Assembly: GCF_000199675.1 (NCBI RefSeq)
Contig: NC_014960.1
Coordinates: forward strand, 2,790,001-2,854,000
Origin: Anaerolinea thermophila UNI-1
Lineage (GTDB): Bacteria > Chloroflexota > Anaerolineae > Anaerolineales > Anaerolineaceae
Reading direction: 5' to 3'
DNA length: 64,000 nucleotides
The notes below the pieces were generated by a model that had not been told where the DNA came from, made no database searches, and saw only the letters and a list, made by a program, of their open reading frames with translations. Positions 24,362 through 33,975 of the stretch are shown in pieces. The stretch's first letter is position 1; every line of letters starts with the position of its first letter. The translations under genes and the position numbers were made by a program.

Positions 24362-25454
24362 TCATGGGGTGTCTATATACCGCTGCCAGAGTTCGTCGTG
24401 GAAACTTTCCCCCTGTGGGGAGAGCGGTAATATCATCTCAGAACGTTCAAGAATGGTATTGTCAGGGAAAATGAGAGGATTCTGACGAACCTGCGGAGCA
24501 ATCAACTCCCACGCCGCGACGTTTGGGGTGGCGTAATGATTGAAATCGGCAATTTCAGCCGCAATTTCAGGACGCATGAGGTAATTCAGGAACAACTCAG
24601 CCGCATCCTGATCAGCACATGAACGCGGAATGACAAAACTTTCATACCATAACAACGCGCCTTCTTCAGGAAGCACCATCGTGACTTCACCAGTTTGCTG
24701 CTCCGCCTCCACCCAATCGTAAGCAAATGCCATGGCAAGAGGTGTTTCCCCTTCCAGCACCAGTTCCAGCGGAGAGGTCAAGCCCAAATCTTCAATAAAC
24801 ACTGCCCGCTGTTTCAACTCCGCCAAACGTTGAAAGGCTTGTTCCAGTTCTACCGGGTTTTCGGTATTCACCGAATACCCGAGGGATTTCAGCGCTATGC
24901 CTGCCAGTTCCCGTTTTTCCCCACGATACAGGGCAACCTGGGGAGTAAGGGTAATATCCCATAAATCGCTCCAGCGGCTTACCGGGCGGGGGAGCAAATC
25001 GATGCGCACCAGTAAGCCGGTAATACCCCAGTTGTACGGAATGGAGTAATGATTTTCCGGGTCAAAAACCAGAAAACGAAAGTCTGCCGAAATATTCTTG
25101 TAGTTGGGCAGGCGATCCTGCCGAAGAGGAAGCAACAGTCCTGCTTCCTTCAGAGCAGGGATATAACGCACATCCAGATTAGCAACATCCACCCGCTCTC
25201 CTGCACGAATCACCGACACGGCTTCTTCGAGAGAATCATAGGTGCGATAATGCACCTTCACCCCATGTTCCTGTTCAAATTTTTGCAACACAGTCAGGGG
25301 AAGATCATTTTCCCAGTTTAAAAAAAACCAATTCCCGTTGGGAAGGCTGGGAATGGACAGGCGAGGGAGTGCATCCCGACAAAAACAAAACAATCAGTAA
25401 GACTCTACTCAGTCTTCTGAACGTTTCAAGCCACACTTCTAATATCTCCCCCAT
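24362..25454 (-). pseudogene. PotD/NspS-like polyamine-type substrate-binding lipoprotein, frame broken at an 8-base homopolymer
   Basis: Two overlapping frames make one protein of about 360 residues. The first part, from the ATG at 25454 (GGGGGAGGGGCG upstream), is a lipoprotein signal with lipobox LSGC (Cys28), and runs to ELVFF. The second, shifted by +1, continues NWENDLPLTVLQKFEQEHG and the rest of a PotD-type binding protein (YSIPYNWGITGLL, ESFVIPRSCADQDAAELFLN). The switch falls on T8 (minus strand; A8 at 25320-25327). Removing one base restores ELVFLNWEND, the usual PotD start. This is a mutation, a sequencing error or transcriptional slippage. The rest is well preserved, so it may be functional. 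Confidence 0.8.
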
Positions 25455-25550
25455 CGCCCCTCCCCCGCACAAAACCAACCCCGAATAAACAGGCATTCGT
25501 GGTTGGATTATTTTTATTTTACCCTAATCTCACCTGAAACGGTTTGTTTC

Positions 25551-26234
25551 TTAACCCGAAAATGAATGGAAAAATTCCCCCAAATGACCGTCACGAAGGA
25601 AGAGCGTATCATAATCCGGAACTACCGCCAGAACGCCCGGCAGAGTCATCAGGTGCTCCGGTGGGTATGTGGTGGAAAGGGCAATACTCGCCATGCCCGC
25701 GCGATGGGCGGCTTCCAGCCCCAGCGGAGAGTCTTCAAACACAAGCCCTTCCGAAGGATGAATGGACAGCCGCTCGGCGGCTTTGAGGAAAATTTCCGGA
25801 TGCGGTTTCCCCTGCGTCACCTGATCGCCGGTGACCAGTACGTCAAAATATGATTCAATATCCAGCCCTTCCAGTACAAAACGGGCATTTTCCACGCCTG
25901 CGCTGGTGGCTAAAGCGATCCGGATACCTTTCTGCTTTGCCCGAGCCAGCAAGCGGGTCAGGCCGGGCACTTCTCTCATCAGCGGGCGAAAACGAGAGCG
26001 ATAAAGGGCTTCTTTTTGTTTTCCAAGTGCACGAATCTCCTCATCGCTCAAATCAGGATTGACAAAATCGCGCAGGATGTCGGCATTTGTTCTACCGACT
26101 GCCCGCTGTAGAAACTCTTTTTCGTCCAGTTTTACTCCTAAAGAGTGTAAAAACTCCCGCCAAATCTCGATGTGGAACGCCATGTTGTCCAGCAGGGTTC
26201 CATCCATGTCAAAAATAAAGGCTTTCCAGTTCAT
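25551..26234 (-). CDS. HAD-superfamily hydrolase, beta-phosphoglucomutase/phosphatase-like
   Basis: 227 aa. Motif I is FDMDGTLLDN with the nucleophilic Asp, motif II ALATSAGVENA, and motif III/IV K...FEDSPLGLEAAHRAGM. The helical cap between motifs I and II makes it a subfamily I member, as in beta-phosphoglucomutase or 2-deoxyglucose-6-phosphatase. The substrate is probably a sugar phosphate. A TATAAT (26247-26242) ends 7 nt before the ATG, so the mRNA is predicted to be leaderless. The next gene downstream is the PotD-like lipoprotein, 96 nt away. Confidence 0.88.
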   Translation of the reverse strand: MNWKAFIFDMDGTLLDNMAFHIEIWREFLHSLGVKLDEKEFLQRAVGRTNADILRDFVNPDLSDEEIRALGKQKEALYRSRFRPLMREVPGLTRLLARAKQKGIRIALATSAGVENARFVLEGLDIESYFDVLVTGDQVTQGKPHPEIFLKAAERLSIHPSEGLVFEDSPLGLEAAHRAGMASIALSTTYPPEHLMTLPGVLAVVPDYDTLFLRDGHLGEFFHSFSG

Positions 26235-26241
26235 GCGCCCG

Positions 26242-26247
26242 ATTATA
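26242..26247 (-). promoter_or_regulatory. -10 box of the HAD hydrolase gene (leaderless arrangement)
   Basis: TATAAT on the minus strand, 7 nt before the ATG at 26234. No ribosome-binding site fits between. No -35 consensus found. Confidence 0.55.
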
Positions 26248-26299
26248 CCCCGCTTTTAAGGCAGGAACTTTGGCTTTATCACGGACGTCTTTAAACCTG

Positions 26300-26305
26300 T
26301 ATAAT
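26300..26305 (+). promoter_or_regulatory. -10 box of the alpha-2-macroglobulin gene
   Basis: TATAAT, 68 nt before the ATG; here a normal leader with AGAAGGA ribosome site is present. The -35 is weak (TTATCA about 18 bp upstream). Confidence 0.4.
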
Positions 26306-26373
26306 CGAGATAAAGAATCACTTCCTTTCAAAAACGTCCTTTAACCTGCCACAGAAAAGAAAGAAGGAACAGT

Positions 26374-29300
26374 ATGGTTTCCTCATCTCTTCGCCCGAAA
26401 TCTCCGTTTTTTGTGCTGATTTCTGTGATTCTGCTGGTGAGCATGGCATGTTCCCTGCCGGCATGGCTTCCGGGGCAGACCCAACCCACCCCAACAGAAG
26501 CCTCACCCACACAACCTCCCGCTCCCATTCAAAGCGATAAACCGCGTTTACAGGAAGATTTACCCCCCACAATTGTTGAAACCGACCCTTTTATCGGCAG
26601 TGAGATTGCCCCCAATTCCAGTTTGACCTTTTATTTCAACCAGCCCATGGAACGTCTGAGCGTGGAAGGGGCTTTCCGCGGCAGTCCGCCGCTGGCAGGA
26701 CGCTTCGAGTGGCTGGATGACGCCACCGTGCGCTTCATCCCCGACCAGCCCTGGGCACCAGGCACAGAAATTGAAATTACCTTGGAAACCAGCGCCCGTG
26801 CCGCCAACGGTAAAGCCCTGCAAGAAACTATCAGCCTGCGTTACCGCGTCGCCACCGCGCTGAAAGTCGCAGAACGCATCCCCGCCCCTAACTCCGAAGA
26901 CATTCGCCCCGACTCTGCCATCGTGGTGACCTTTAACCGTCCGATTGTTCCCCTTGGCGCCGACCCAGCCGGTCTGCCCGCCGCCTTTACCCTCTCCCCG
27001 ATTGCCGAAGGGCGCGGAGAATGGCTCAATACCAGCACATACATCTTCTACCCAGAGCCGGCACTGCAAGGCGGGCAGACCTACACCGTACAAATCAATC
27101 CTGACTTGCAAAGCATTGAAGGTCTGCCTCTGGAACTGAACAACCTGCAGCCCGCCGAGTGGCAATTCACTACCGCCCTGCCCAGGGTTATCTCGATTAC
27201 CTACCCGCGAAATCCCGATACCGAACAGTTGGAACTGCAAGGTGAAATAACCCTCACCTTCAACCAGCCCATGGATACAGCCAGCGTTGCCGAGAACCTG
27301 CGCCTGCTGGACCCTCAAAGCAATCCCGTGTCTGGCAAAGTGGAATGGAACGAAGAAAAAACGGTCTTCACATTCAAACCTGATCAATGGCTCTCCCGCA
27401 ATGCGGTGTACACCCTGACCCTGGCTTCTGAAACCCGCTCTCGGGGCGGGCAGCCGCTGGGAAGTCCTTACACGCTTTCGATGCTCACCCTGCAAGATTT
27501 TGCGCTCAGCACCACCAGACCTGCTCCGGGAGATCTGATGAACATCAACTACGGGTATGGTTATGGGACGCTTACCTTTACTTCGCCGCTTGACCCTGAG
27601 CAAGACCTGAAAAAACTCATTCGCTTCGATCCGCCGGTTACCTCGCTGGACATACACTATGAGAGTAAATATTCGATAGGATACTTCGGAATCTTTTCCC
27701 CATCCACCACTTATACCATTTTTGTGGATAGCAATCTGCGCGACCGCTACGGGCAGGTGCTGGGCACGCCGCTGGCTTTGAAAATGACCACCAACAAACT
27801 GCCTCCCTCATTGATTCTGGAAGCCCCAGCAGATTATTCGCAGATAGTCTTTTTACCGGCAGGGAATCCGGTTACCCCTGCCCGGGTCACCGGGTTATCT
27901 TCGGTGCGGTTTTCGTTCACCGAATTGAGCGTAGACGAGTTCATGACCTCCATGGTCCTCGGTGAAGCCCCCTCGTATAAACAAAGGCGTTCCTTTACCC
28001 GCACCTTTGATGTAGCGCCAAACCAGAGCCAGCGGGTCAACCTGAACGTTTCACCCGATGGCAACCCCCTTCCACCCGGCATTTACTGGTTGTTCTCTGC
28101 GGCGCCGGGAGCAGATCAAAGCGCTTCTTCGAATTACTATCTCATCAGTTCACGCATCCATCTGACGCTGAAAGTCAGCCCCGATCAGGCACATCTCTGG
28201 GCGGTGAGTTTGCCGGACGAGAGCCCGGTAGCCGGGTTACGGATTTCTATCGGGCAGGCATCCCAGAACGAATGGACAAATCTGGGAGAATGCACCACCG
28301 ACGCTCAGGGAATTTGCACCGTGGACTTACCTTACTTTGAAGAGCCTCCCTCGTATTTGTTCGCTACCAGCGGTAGCCCGGGAAGCGCCGATTTTTCCAT
28401 AGCCACCACAGAGATGCGCGCCGCGGTACCTCCATGGGAAGCGGGTATTTCGCAGGCATACTACGCACGCCGGGAATTTGTCTATCTCTACACCGACCGC
28501 CCCATTTACCGCCCCGGGCAAACGGTGTATTTCAAGGGTATCTTCCGCTATCAGAACGATTACCGCTACACCCTGCCTGAACCCGGCGAAGTAGAAGTGC
28601 AACTGCTTTCTCCCTACGATGGTTTGGGAACGCGCTCCCCGGCTTCGACCATGCGGTTAACCCTCAGCCCTAACGGCACCCTGAGCGGAGAGTTTAACCT
28701 GCCGGATGATGCGCTAGAGGGCTGGTATTCCATTGAGATTCCGGAATGGAAAGCCAGCAAGTCCTTCCAGGTAGCTTACTACCGCAAACCGCTGTTTGAA
28801 CTTACCCTGAGCCCGCAAAGCCCGGAAATTCTGCTGGGGGAAGATTTCCTCACCACCCTCTCCGCCACATATTATTTTGGTGCGCCGGTATCGGATCTGG
28901 AATTCCGCTGGACCTTGAAAGCCATCTCCGAAATGTCTTACCTGCCCGGCGGCTACCATGCAGGCTCATACGATGCAGGCTGGTTGCGCATGTACAAAGG
29001 CGTCATGTATCCGTTTACGTACATTGCAGATGGTTCCGGTACTACCGGCAAAAACGGCACGGCGCAAATTCGTGTGACGCCGGAGCAATTTGCCCAACTG
29101 AACCCCACGCAGCGCCACCGCCTGATTCTGGAAGTGTACATGAGCGACGAGAGTCAGTTGCGCCTGAGCGCACAGACTGAGGTTGTCCTGCACCCGGAGC
29201 CTTTCGAAATTGGCGCCAAACCTGAAGCGTGGAGCGTGCGCGCCAGTGAACCAGCGGGCTTTTCCATCCTGACAGTGGACTGGGAAGGCAACCCAACCGG

Positions 29301-32300
29301 TAACCTTGATCTCTCGGCAGTCTTCAGCCGGGTAGAATGGCAGGCGGTGGAAAGCAACGCGCCGTATGGACGTCCGGAGTACGAGCGCATTCTCACTCCC
29401 GTGGCACGCACCGACCTGCGCACCGATGAGAAAGGCAGAGCACGGGTGGAATTCACCCCCTTGGAAGCCGGCATCTACATGCTTACTCTGCAAGGCGGGC
29501 ACGCCCTCACCGAGGTGATGATCTGGGTGAGCGGAGCAGGCGCGCCTCTCTCCAGTCCCAGCCCGGATCGGGGAATTCCCATTGACAAAGACGCCCGGGA
29601 ATATACCCCCGGAGATAACGCCGTGCTGAGCATTCCCAACCCCTTTAATGAGGATACACTGGCATTGATTACCGTCGAGCGCGGGCGGGTGCTGCGTTCG
29701 TACGTGGTGAGACTAGAGTCTGGAATTGCCACCTTCAGACTGCCCATCGAAGAGCGCGATGCCCCCAAAGTGTTTGCCTCGGTCATCCTGCTGGGACGTA
29801 CCTCCGACGGACAGCCAGATTACCGCGCTGGCTATGTCGAGATTCCGGTGAAACCCAATGCCCTGTTGTTGAATGTGGAAATTGGCTTGCCTCCCTCTCC
29901 GGTTGCACCGGGACAGGAGGTGACCCTGGAAGTAAAACTGAGCGACTCTGAAGGCATACCGGTACAGGGAGAGTTCTCTCTGGCAATGGTGGATAAAGCG
30001 GTGCTGGCGCTCAGCCCGGAAAAAGAGCCCACCATTGAGGAGATGTTCTACGGGGAAGTCTATCTGTTGGTCAGAACCCACCTGCCACTGGCACATTTCA
30101 TCCCGCATCAAATTGAGGTCAGTATGGGACGCGGTGGCGGAGGGGGCGGCGGTGGTGAAATGGCTGTCTCCCCAGAAACCCGCAGCCGTTTCGAGGATAC
30201 GGCGGTCTGGTTTGCCACTGTGGAAACCGATGCCCAGGGACGTGCTTCTCTTCCGGTACGTCTGCCCGATAACCTGACGACCTGGGTGGTGGATGTACGT
30301 GGCGTTACCGGCGATTCACAGGTAGGAAGTAGCACTGCTGAACTGATTGTAAGCCGTCCGGTGCTGGTCATGCCGGTCATCCCACGCTTCCTGGTCGTGG
30401 GCGATCACTTGCAGATAGGTGCACTGGTAGCAAACAACACCCCCCAAGCGCGCACCGCGCAGGTAAGTTTGAATGCCGCCGGTTTGACACTGGATGACCC
30501 CGCTCAAGCCACCCAAACGGTGGAACTGCCTGCCAACGGGCGAACGCGGGTGGACTGGTGGGTGCGGGTGGAGGATGTAGCCAGCATTGACCCCATCTTC
30601 CGCGTTGTGACAGATGAATACAGCGATGCCACCCGCTCCGAACTGGCACCCATCCCGGTGTTGCGCTTTACCGCCTATCAAACCTATGCCAGTGCGGGAG
30701 TACTGGCGCAGGGTGGAGAACGCCTGGAGGTAGTGAGCCTGCCGCGCACCTTCCAGCCCACCGGCGGCGAACTGCGCATTGAACTCAGCCCCTCCCTGGC
30801 GGGGAGTGTGCTGAGCGGACTGGAAGCCTTCAAGGCATACCCCACCGATTGGAATGAAACTGTGGTCTCCCGTCTGATGGCAAACCTGGCAACCTACCGG
30901 GCTCTGAAGGATTTCAACCTGCCCACCCCCGATTTGCAAAACCGCCTGGAGAAAGCCATCCGCGCCGACCTGCGCAGTTTGATTCAAAACGAACGCTACA
31001 ACGGCTACTGGGGCTGGATGCCCGATGCCTATGAGGGAGACCCGCGTCTGACCGCTTATGCACTGCTGGCACTGCACCTTGCCGCCCAGCAGGATTATGC
31101 CGTTGACGAAAGCCTGATTCAACGGGTACGGAACTGGCTTGCGGAGAATCATGGTGGGGTTGAGATTAACGAAGAGACCGACACTTTCACCCTGGAGAAT
31201 ACCGCATTTCAGGGATATGTCCTCAGCCTGTGGGGGGATGATCCTGTCGGGTTAACCAGCCTGTACTGGTTGCGCAATCGCCTCTCCCCCGCCGGACAAA
31301 CTTTCCTTGCCCTGGCAATGGAAAATCTCAACCCGGGAGATGAAAACGCCAAAACGCTCATTCAGGAACTGCTGGCAGGTGCGCAACGCAGCGCCAGCGG
31401 TGCTTTCTGGCAGAGTATGGAGGCTTCTTCCTTCATCGGACAAACGCCCATCAGCAACACCGCCGTGGTGGTGTACGGACTGTCGCGCTTTGAGCCTTCC
31501 AGCGCGCTGATTCCCGATGCCGTGCGCTATCTGGTGATGAACCGTCAACCGGACGGCGGGTGGTACTGTTCTTACGATACCGCCTGGGCCATCCTTGCCC
31601 TGACCGAAGCCCTGCGCTCTACCGGCGATTTGCGCGCCAACTTTGCCTACTCGGCTGAGTTGAACGGCAGTGTGGTAGCATTGGGGAGCGCCAGCACCCC
31701 CGCCGACGCTCTCAACCCGGTCACCGCCGCCATTCCGTTGAGCGGTTTGCTTCCCGACTCACCTAATGCCCTGCGTATCCGCCGCGAGCCAGGCGACGGC
31801 AGACTGTATTACCGCACTTATCTTGCTGTGGGACGGGACGCCGCCGAAGCACCACCGGTTTCCAGAGGACTTTTTGTCCAGCGGGAGTACTTTGACAGCA
31901 CCCAGCCCTGCACCGAACAGGTTTGCCAGCCCGTTATAGAAATCACCCGTGGGCTGAGTACCGAACTGCTCGTCCGCCTGACCGTCACCGTGCCGCAGGA
32001 CCTGTACAATGTGGTAGTGGAAGACACCTTCCCCGCAGGCACGGAAGCCCTCAACCCGCGCCTGAAAACCTCGCAAGTGCCCCCTAACCCGGAGTCCCCC
32101 ATCTATGATTTGCAAAGTCCTTTAAGGGAAGGCTGGGGTTGGTGGTGGTTTAATCAGCCACGCATCAGCGATCAAACCATCCGCTGGTTTGCCTCGTATC
32201 TGCCCGCCGGAACTTACACACTCATCTACCGCCTGATTCCTACCTTTGGCGGTGAGTTCCAGGTGATTCCCGCACGGGCTTACTCGGTGTACTTCCCGGA

Positions 32301-32343
32301 AATTGAAGGGCGCAGTTCAGGGAACTTGCTCGTCATCCGCTAA
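26374..32343 (+). CDS. Alpha-2-macroglobulin family lipoprotein without thioester
   Basis: 1989 aa. The signal ends in lipobox SMAC with Cys26, followed by a Pro/Thr-rich tether, so it is lipid-anchored on the cell surface. N-terminal Ig-like (Big_5-type) repeats span about 60-480, the macroglobulin domains follow (RPIYRPGQTVYFKG near 710), and a bait-like region contains eight Gly in a row (1254-1261). The A2M domain has AVWFATVETDAQGRASL, and the thiol-ester-domain helices follow from about 1470. At the thioester site, where CxEQ is expected, residues 1493-1496 read WNET, so no thioester forms. Traps attacking proteases by bait cleavage. The penicillin-binding protein 1C gene usually found next to such genes is absent. 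The last 27 bp overlap the convergent gene. Confidence 0.92.
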   Translation: MVSSSLRPKSPFFVLISVILLVSMACSLPAWLPGQTQPTPTEASPTQPPAPIQSDKPRLQEDLPPTIVETDPFIGSEIAPNSSLTFYFNQPMERLSVEGAFRGSPPLAGRFEWLDDATVRFIPDQPWAPGTEIEITLETSARAANGKALQETISLRYRVATALKVAERIPAPNSEDIRPDSAIVVTFNRPIVPLGADPAGLPAAFTLSPIAEGRGEWLNTSTYIFYPEPALQGGQTYTVQINPDLQSIEGLPLELNNLQPAEWQFTTALPRVISITYPRNPDTEQLELQGEITLTFNQPMDTASVAENLRLLDPQSNPVSGKVEWNEEKTVFTFKPDQWLSRNAVYTLTLASETRSRGGQPLGSPYTLSMLTLQDFALSTTRPAPGDLMNINYGYGYGTLTFTSPLDPEQDLKKLIRFDPPVTSLDIHYESKYSIGYFGIFSPSTTYTIFVDSNLRDRYGQVLGTPLALKMTTNKLPPSLILEAPADYSQIVFLPAGNPVTPARVTGLSSVRFSFTELSVDEFMTSMVLGEAPSYKQRRSFTRTFDVAPNQSQRVNLNVSPDGNPLPPGIYWLFSAAPGADQSASSNYYLISSRIHLTLKVSPDQAHLWAVSLPDESPVAGLRISIGQASQNEWTNLGECTTDAQGICTVDLPYFEEPPSYLFATSGSPGSADFSIATTEMRAAVPPWEAGISQAYYARREFVYLYTDRPIYRPGQTVYFKGIFRYQNDYRYTLPEPGEVEVQLLSPYDGLGTRSPASTMRLTLSPNGTLSGEFNLPDDALEGWYSIEIPEWKASKSFQVAYYRKPLFELTLSPQSPEILLGEDFLTTLSATYYFGAPVSDLEFRWTLKAISEMSYLPGGYHAGSYDAGWLRMYKGVMYPFTYIADGSGTTGKNGTAQIRVTPEQFAQLNPTQRHRLILEVYMSDESQLRLSAQTEVVLHPEPFEIGAKPEAWSVRASEPAGFSILTVDWEGNPTGNLDLSAVFSRVEWQAVESNAPYGRPEYERILTPVARTDLRTDEKGRARVEFTPLEAGIYMLTLQGGHALTEVMIWVSGAGAPLSSPSPDRGIPIDKDAREYTPGDNAVLSIPNPFNEDTLALITVERGRVLRSYVVRLESGIATFRLPIEERDAPKVFASVILLGRTSDGQPDYRAGYVEIPVKPNALLLNVEIGLPPSPVAPGQEVTLEVKLSDSEGIPVQGEFSLAMVDKAVLALSPEKEPTIEEMFYGEVYLLVRTHLPLAHFIPHQIEVSMGRGGGGGGGGEMAVSPETRSRFEDTAVWFATVETDAQGRASLPVRLPDNLTTWVVDVRGVTGDSQVGSSTAELIVSRPVLVMPVIPRFLVVGDHLQIGALVANNTPQARTAQVSLNAAGLTLDDPAQATQTVELPANGRTRVDWWVRVEDVASIDPIFRVVTDEYSDATRSELAPIPVLRFTAYQTYASAGVLAQGGERLEVVSLPRTFQPTGGELRIELSPSLAGSVLSGLEAFKAYPTDWNETVVSRLMANLATYRALKDFNLPTPDLQNRLEKAIRADLRSLIQNERYNGYWGWMPDAYEGDPRLTAYALLALHLAAQQDYAVDESLIQRVRNWLAENHGGVEINEETDTFTLENTAFQGYVLSLWGDDPVGLTSLYWLRNRLSPAGQTFLALAMENLNPGDENAKTLIQELLAGAQRSASGAFWQSMEASSFIGQTPISNTAVVVYGLSRFEPSSALIPDAVRYLVMNRQPDGGWYCSYDTAWAILALTEALRSTGDLRANFAYSAELNGSVVALGSASTPADALNPVTAAIPLSGLLPDSPNALRIRREPGDGRLYYRTYLAVGRDAAEAPPVSRGLFVQREYFDSTQPCTEQVCQPVIEITRGLSTELLVRLTVTVPQDLYNVVVEDTFPAGTEALNPRLKTSQVPPNPESPIYDLQSPLREGWGWWWFNQPRISDQTIRWFASYLPAGTYTLIYRLIPTFGGEFQVIPARAYSVYFPEIEGRSSGNLLVIR

Positions 32344-33972
32344 GGCGGAGAAGTAACCCAACTCGACCAGCGCCTCGCGCACCTTATCTTCTGCCCCGCG
32401 CCGCACCAGTACCACAGTGGGAGAAAGTTCCTCCCCCAGAAAACGGGCGGCGCGGGAGCGTTTTAAGGCGGTCAACACCTCAGGCGAAGCCACCCGCAAA
32501 AGTGTAGCATGCTGAAAACTTGCCTGCGTGCCAGCACTTTCCCAGCGTTCCAACCCTTGAATCAGGGAGGGAGGGAGCGCGGTTTTCTCGACCTGCTTGC
32601 GCAACAGAGCAACCAGCATGCGCGGACGCAGTCCCTGAGCCGCGGCGCGCTCCAGACTGCGCGCGGTGACCCGGTAGCGATATTCTCCCTGGGTCAACTC
32701 ATCCCATTCGCAGAAACGGGCAACCTGATAGCGCACGGCTCGCGAGAGCGTACGTTCAGCAATCATCACACCGGAAGAGAACACCTTTAATTTGCCCGTC
32801 TCGGCAGGCAATCCCTGCGGAGCGCTCCCCTGAAGCAAACTTTCTGCCCATCCGGAGAGACGAAAAGCACTCACCACATCCTCATGGGCGTGCTTTGCCA
32901 GGTCCACTACACCCAGAGGATACAGGATCTCCACCAGCATAAAGCGAATGAGCGCCCCGTCCACTTCATCCCACGAGGCAATCCCACGCAAGTACACACC
33001 ATCAGAAGCCCGGCGGATAAACCAGGAATCGTAATCGCCCGCCGGACGCTGAAAGTCGGGGTCTTCCTCGCGGAAAGCGCGCACAAATGCCGCCAAACTC
33101 CACCAACTTCCCACAGGAAGAGACTGCAGACGTTCCAGCACTTTCTGACGGGCGCGCAGAGCGTCATTCTGCCAATCTCCTTCGCAGATAAGTCCGGGCA
33201 TCAGGCGCAGTTCGTTGAAGGATTCGGAAGATTTCCAGGCAGAAACCAGCAGGGCAAGCGCCTCTCCGCGCGGGGCTTCCAGAAATGCACGCACCGGCTC
33301 GGCAACAGGCTGTCCCTGCGGGTCGAGCAAGCCTGCAGAACGGAGAAGGGCTTGCCAGAATGGGGTATTCATCGGACGCAGGAGATGTTTCTTTAACTCC
33401 TCTTCCGCAATTCCGGCGCGAAGTCCTGCCAGATAAGTACATAAATCATCCAGAAGATCATCATTCACCACAACAGGCTGTTCCACCTCCCCCGGAGAGG
33501 CTGGACGTCCAAAAGGATGCTCATCTGGCTGAGTGAGCGGGTGAAGTACATCCAGCAGGTCATCGGGGATATAGGCAAATTCCACCGGCTCTCTTTCGCC
33601 GGGTTGCTGAAGAAACGCCCTGCCAATCATGGCACGGTACCACAACACCTCGGCTGGGGAAATGGGATTGAGATCCGGGCGTTCCTTCTCCCGCTTGCCG
33701 GGACCGAAAGGACGTACTTCCCCAAAGCGGCGGGTGAAGACAGCCCAGGAAAGCCGTCCGCCGTTTTGCGCCAGCAACTGCAACGCCTGCCGGGCGCGTT
33801 CGGGGAGCGTTTCCAGCACCTCATCCCGCCACTCATGCTGAAGAATGCCCTCAATCACCTGATTTAACACTGCGGCACGATCGTCCCCATGCAGTTCAAT
33901 GCCCCATGCCTGGGCTACCATTTTCAGGAAGCCCAAATCGCGTCCGCTAAGCACATCCATCAGCAGGGGCAT
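32317..33972 (-). CDS. Helicase-associated (XPB/Ssl2-like, winged-helix) domain protein
   Basis: 551 aa, rich in predicted helices, with no ATPase motifs of its own. It starts LLMDVLSGRDLGFLKMVAQAWG, and two winged-helix-like segments follow (about 60-125 and 180-260). It ends in a region typical of the Helicase_C_3 family (HATLLRVASPEVLTALKRSR, ELSPTVVLVRRGAEDKVREAL). Such proteins occur in bacteria as stand-alone relatives of the XPB N-terminal domain; the role is unproven, with DNA repair or helicase loading suggested. The ATG overlaps the end of the lipid kinase gene context (stop at 33976) with a spacing that suggests translational coupling. Last gene of the histidine-kinase operon. Confidence 0.7.
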   Translation of the reverse strand: MPLLMDVLSGRDLGFLKMVAQAWGIELHGDDRAAVLNQVIEGILQHEWRDEVLETLPERARQALQLLAQNGGRLSWAVFTRRFGEVRPFGPGKREKERPDLNPISPAEVLWYRAMIGRAFLQQPGEREPVEFAYIPDDLLDVLHPLTQPDEHPFGRPASPGEVEQPVVVNDDLLDDLCTYLAGLRAGIAEEELKKHLLRPMNTPFWQALLRSAGLLDPQGQPVAEPVRAFLEAPRGEALALLVSAWKSSESFNELRLMPGLICEGDWQNDALRARQKVLERLQSLPVGSWWSLAAFVRAFREEDPDFQRPAGDYDSWFIRRASDGVYLRGIASWDEVDGALIRFMLVEILYPLGVVDLAKHAHEDVVSAFRLSGWAESLLQGSAPQGLPAETGKLKVFSSGVMIAERTLSRAVRYQVARFCEWDELTQGEYRYRVTARSLERAAAQGLRPRMLVALLRKQVEKTALPPSLIQGLERWESAGTQASFQHATLLRVASPEVLTALKRSRAARFLGEELSPTVVLVRRGAEDKVREALVELGYFSALADDEQVP

Positions 33973-33975
33973 ATA

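Noticed and set aside
25316..25327. Programmed -1 ribosomal frameshift at TTTAAAC (minus strand).
   Set aside because: The heptamer is not in phase with the upstream frame, and a -1 shift there gives a TAA stop; a +1 change is needed.
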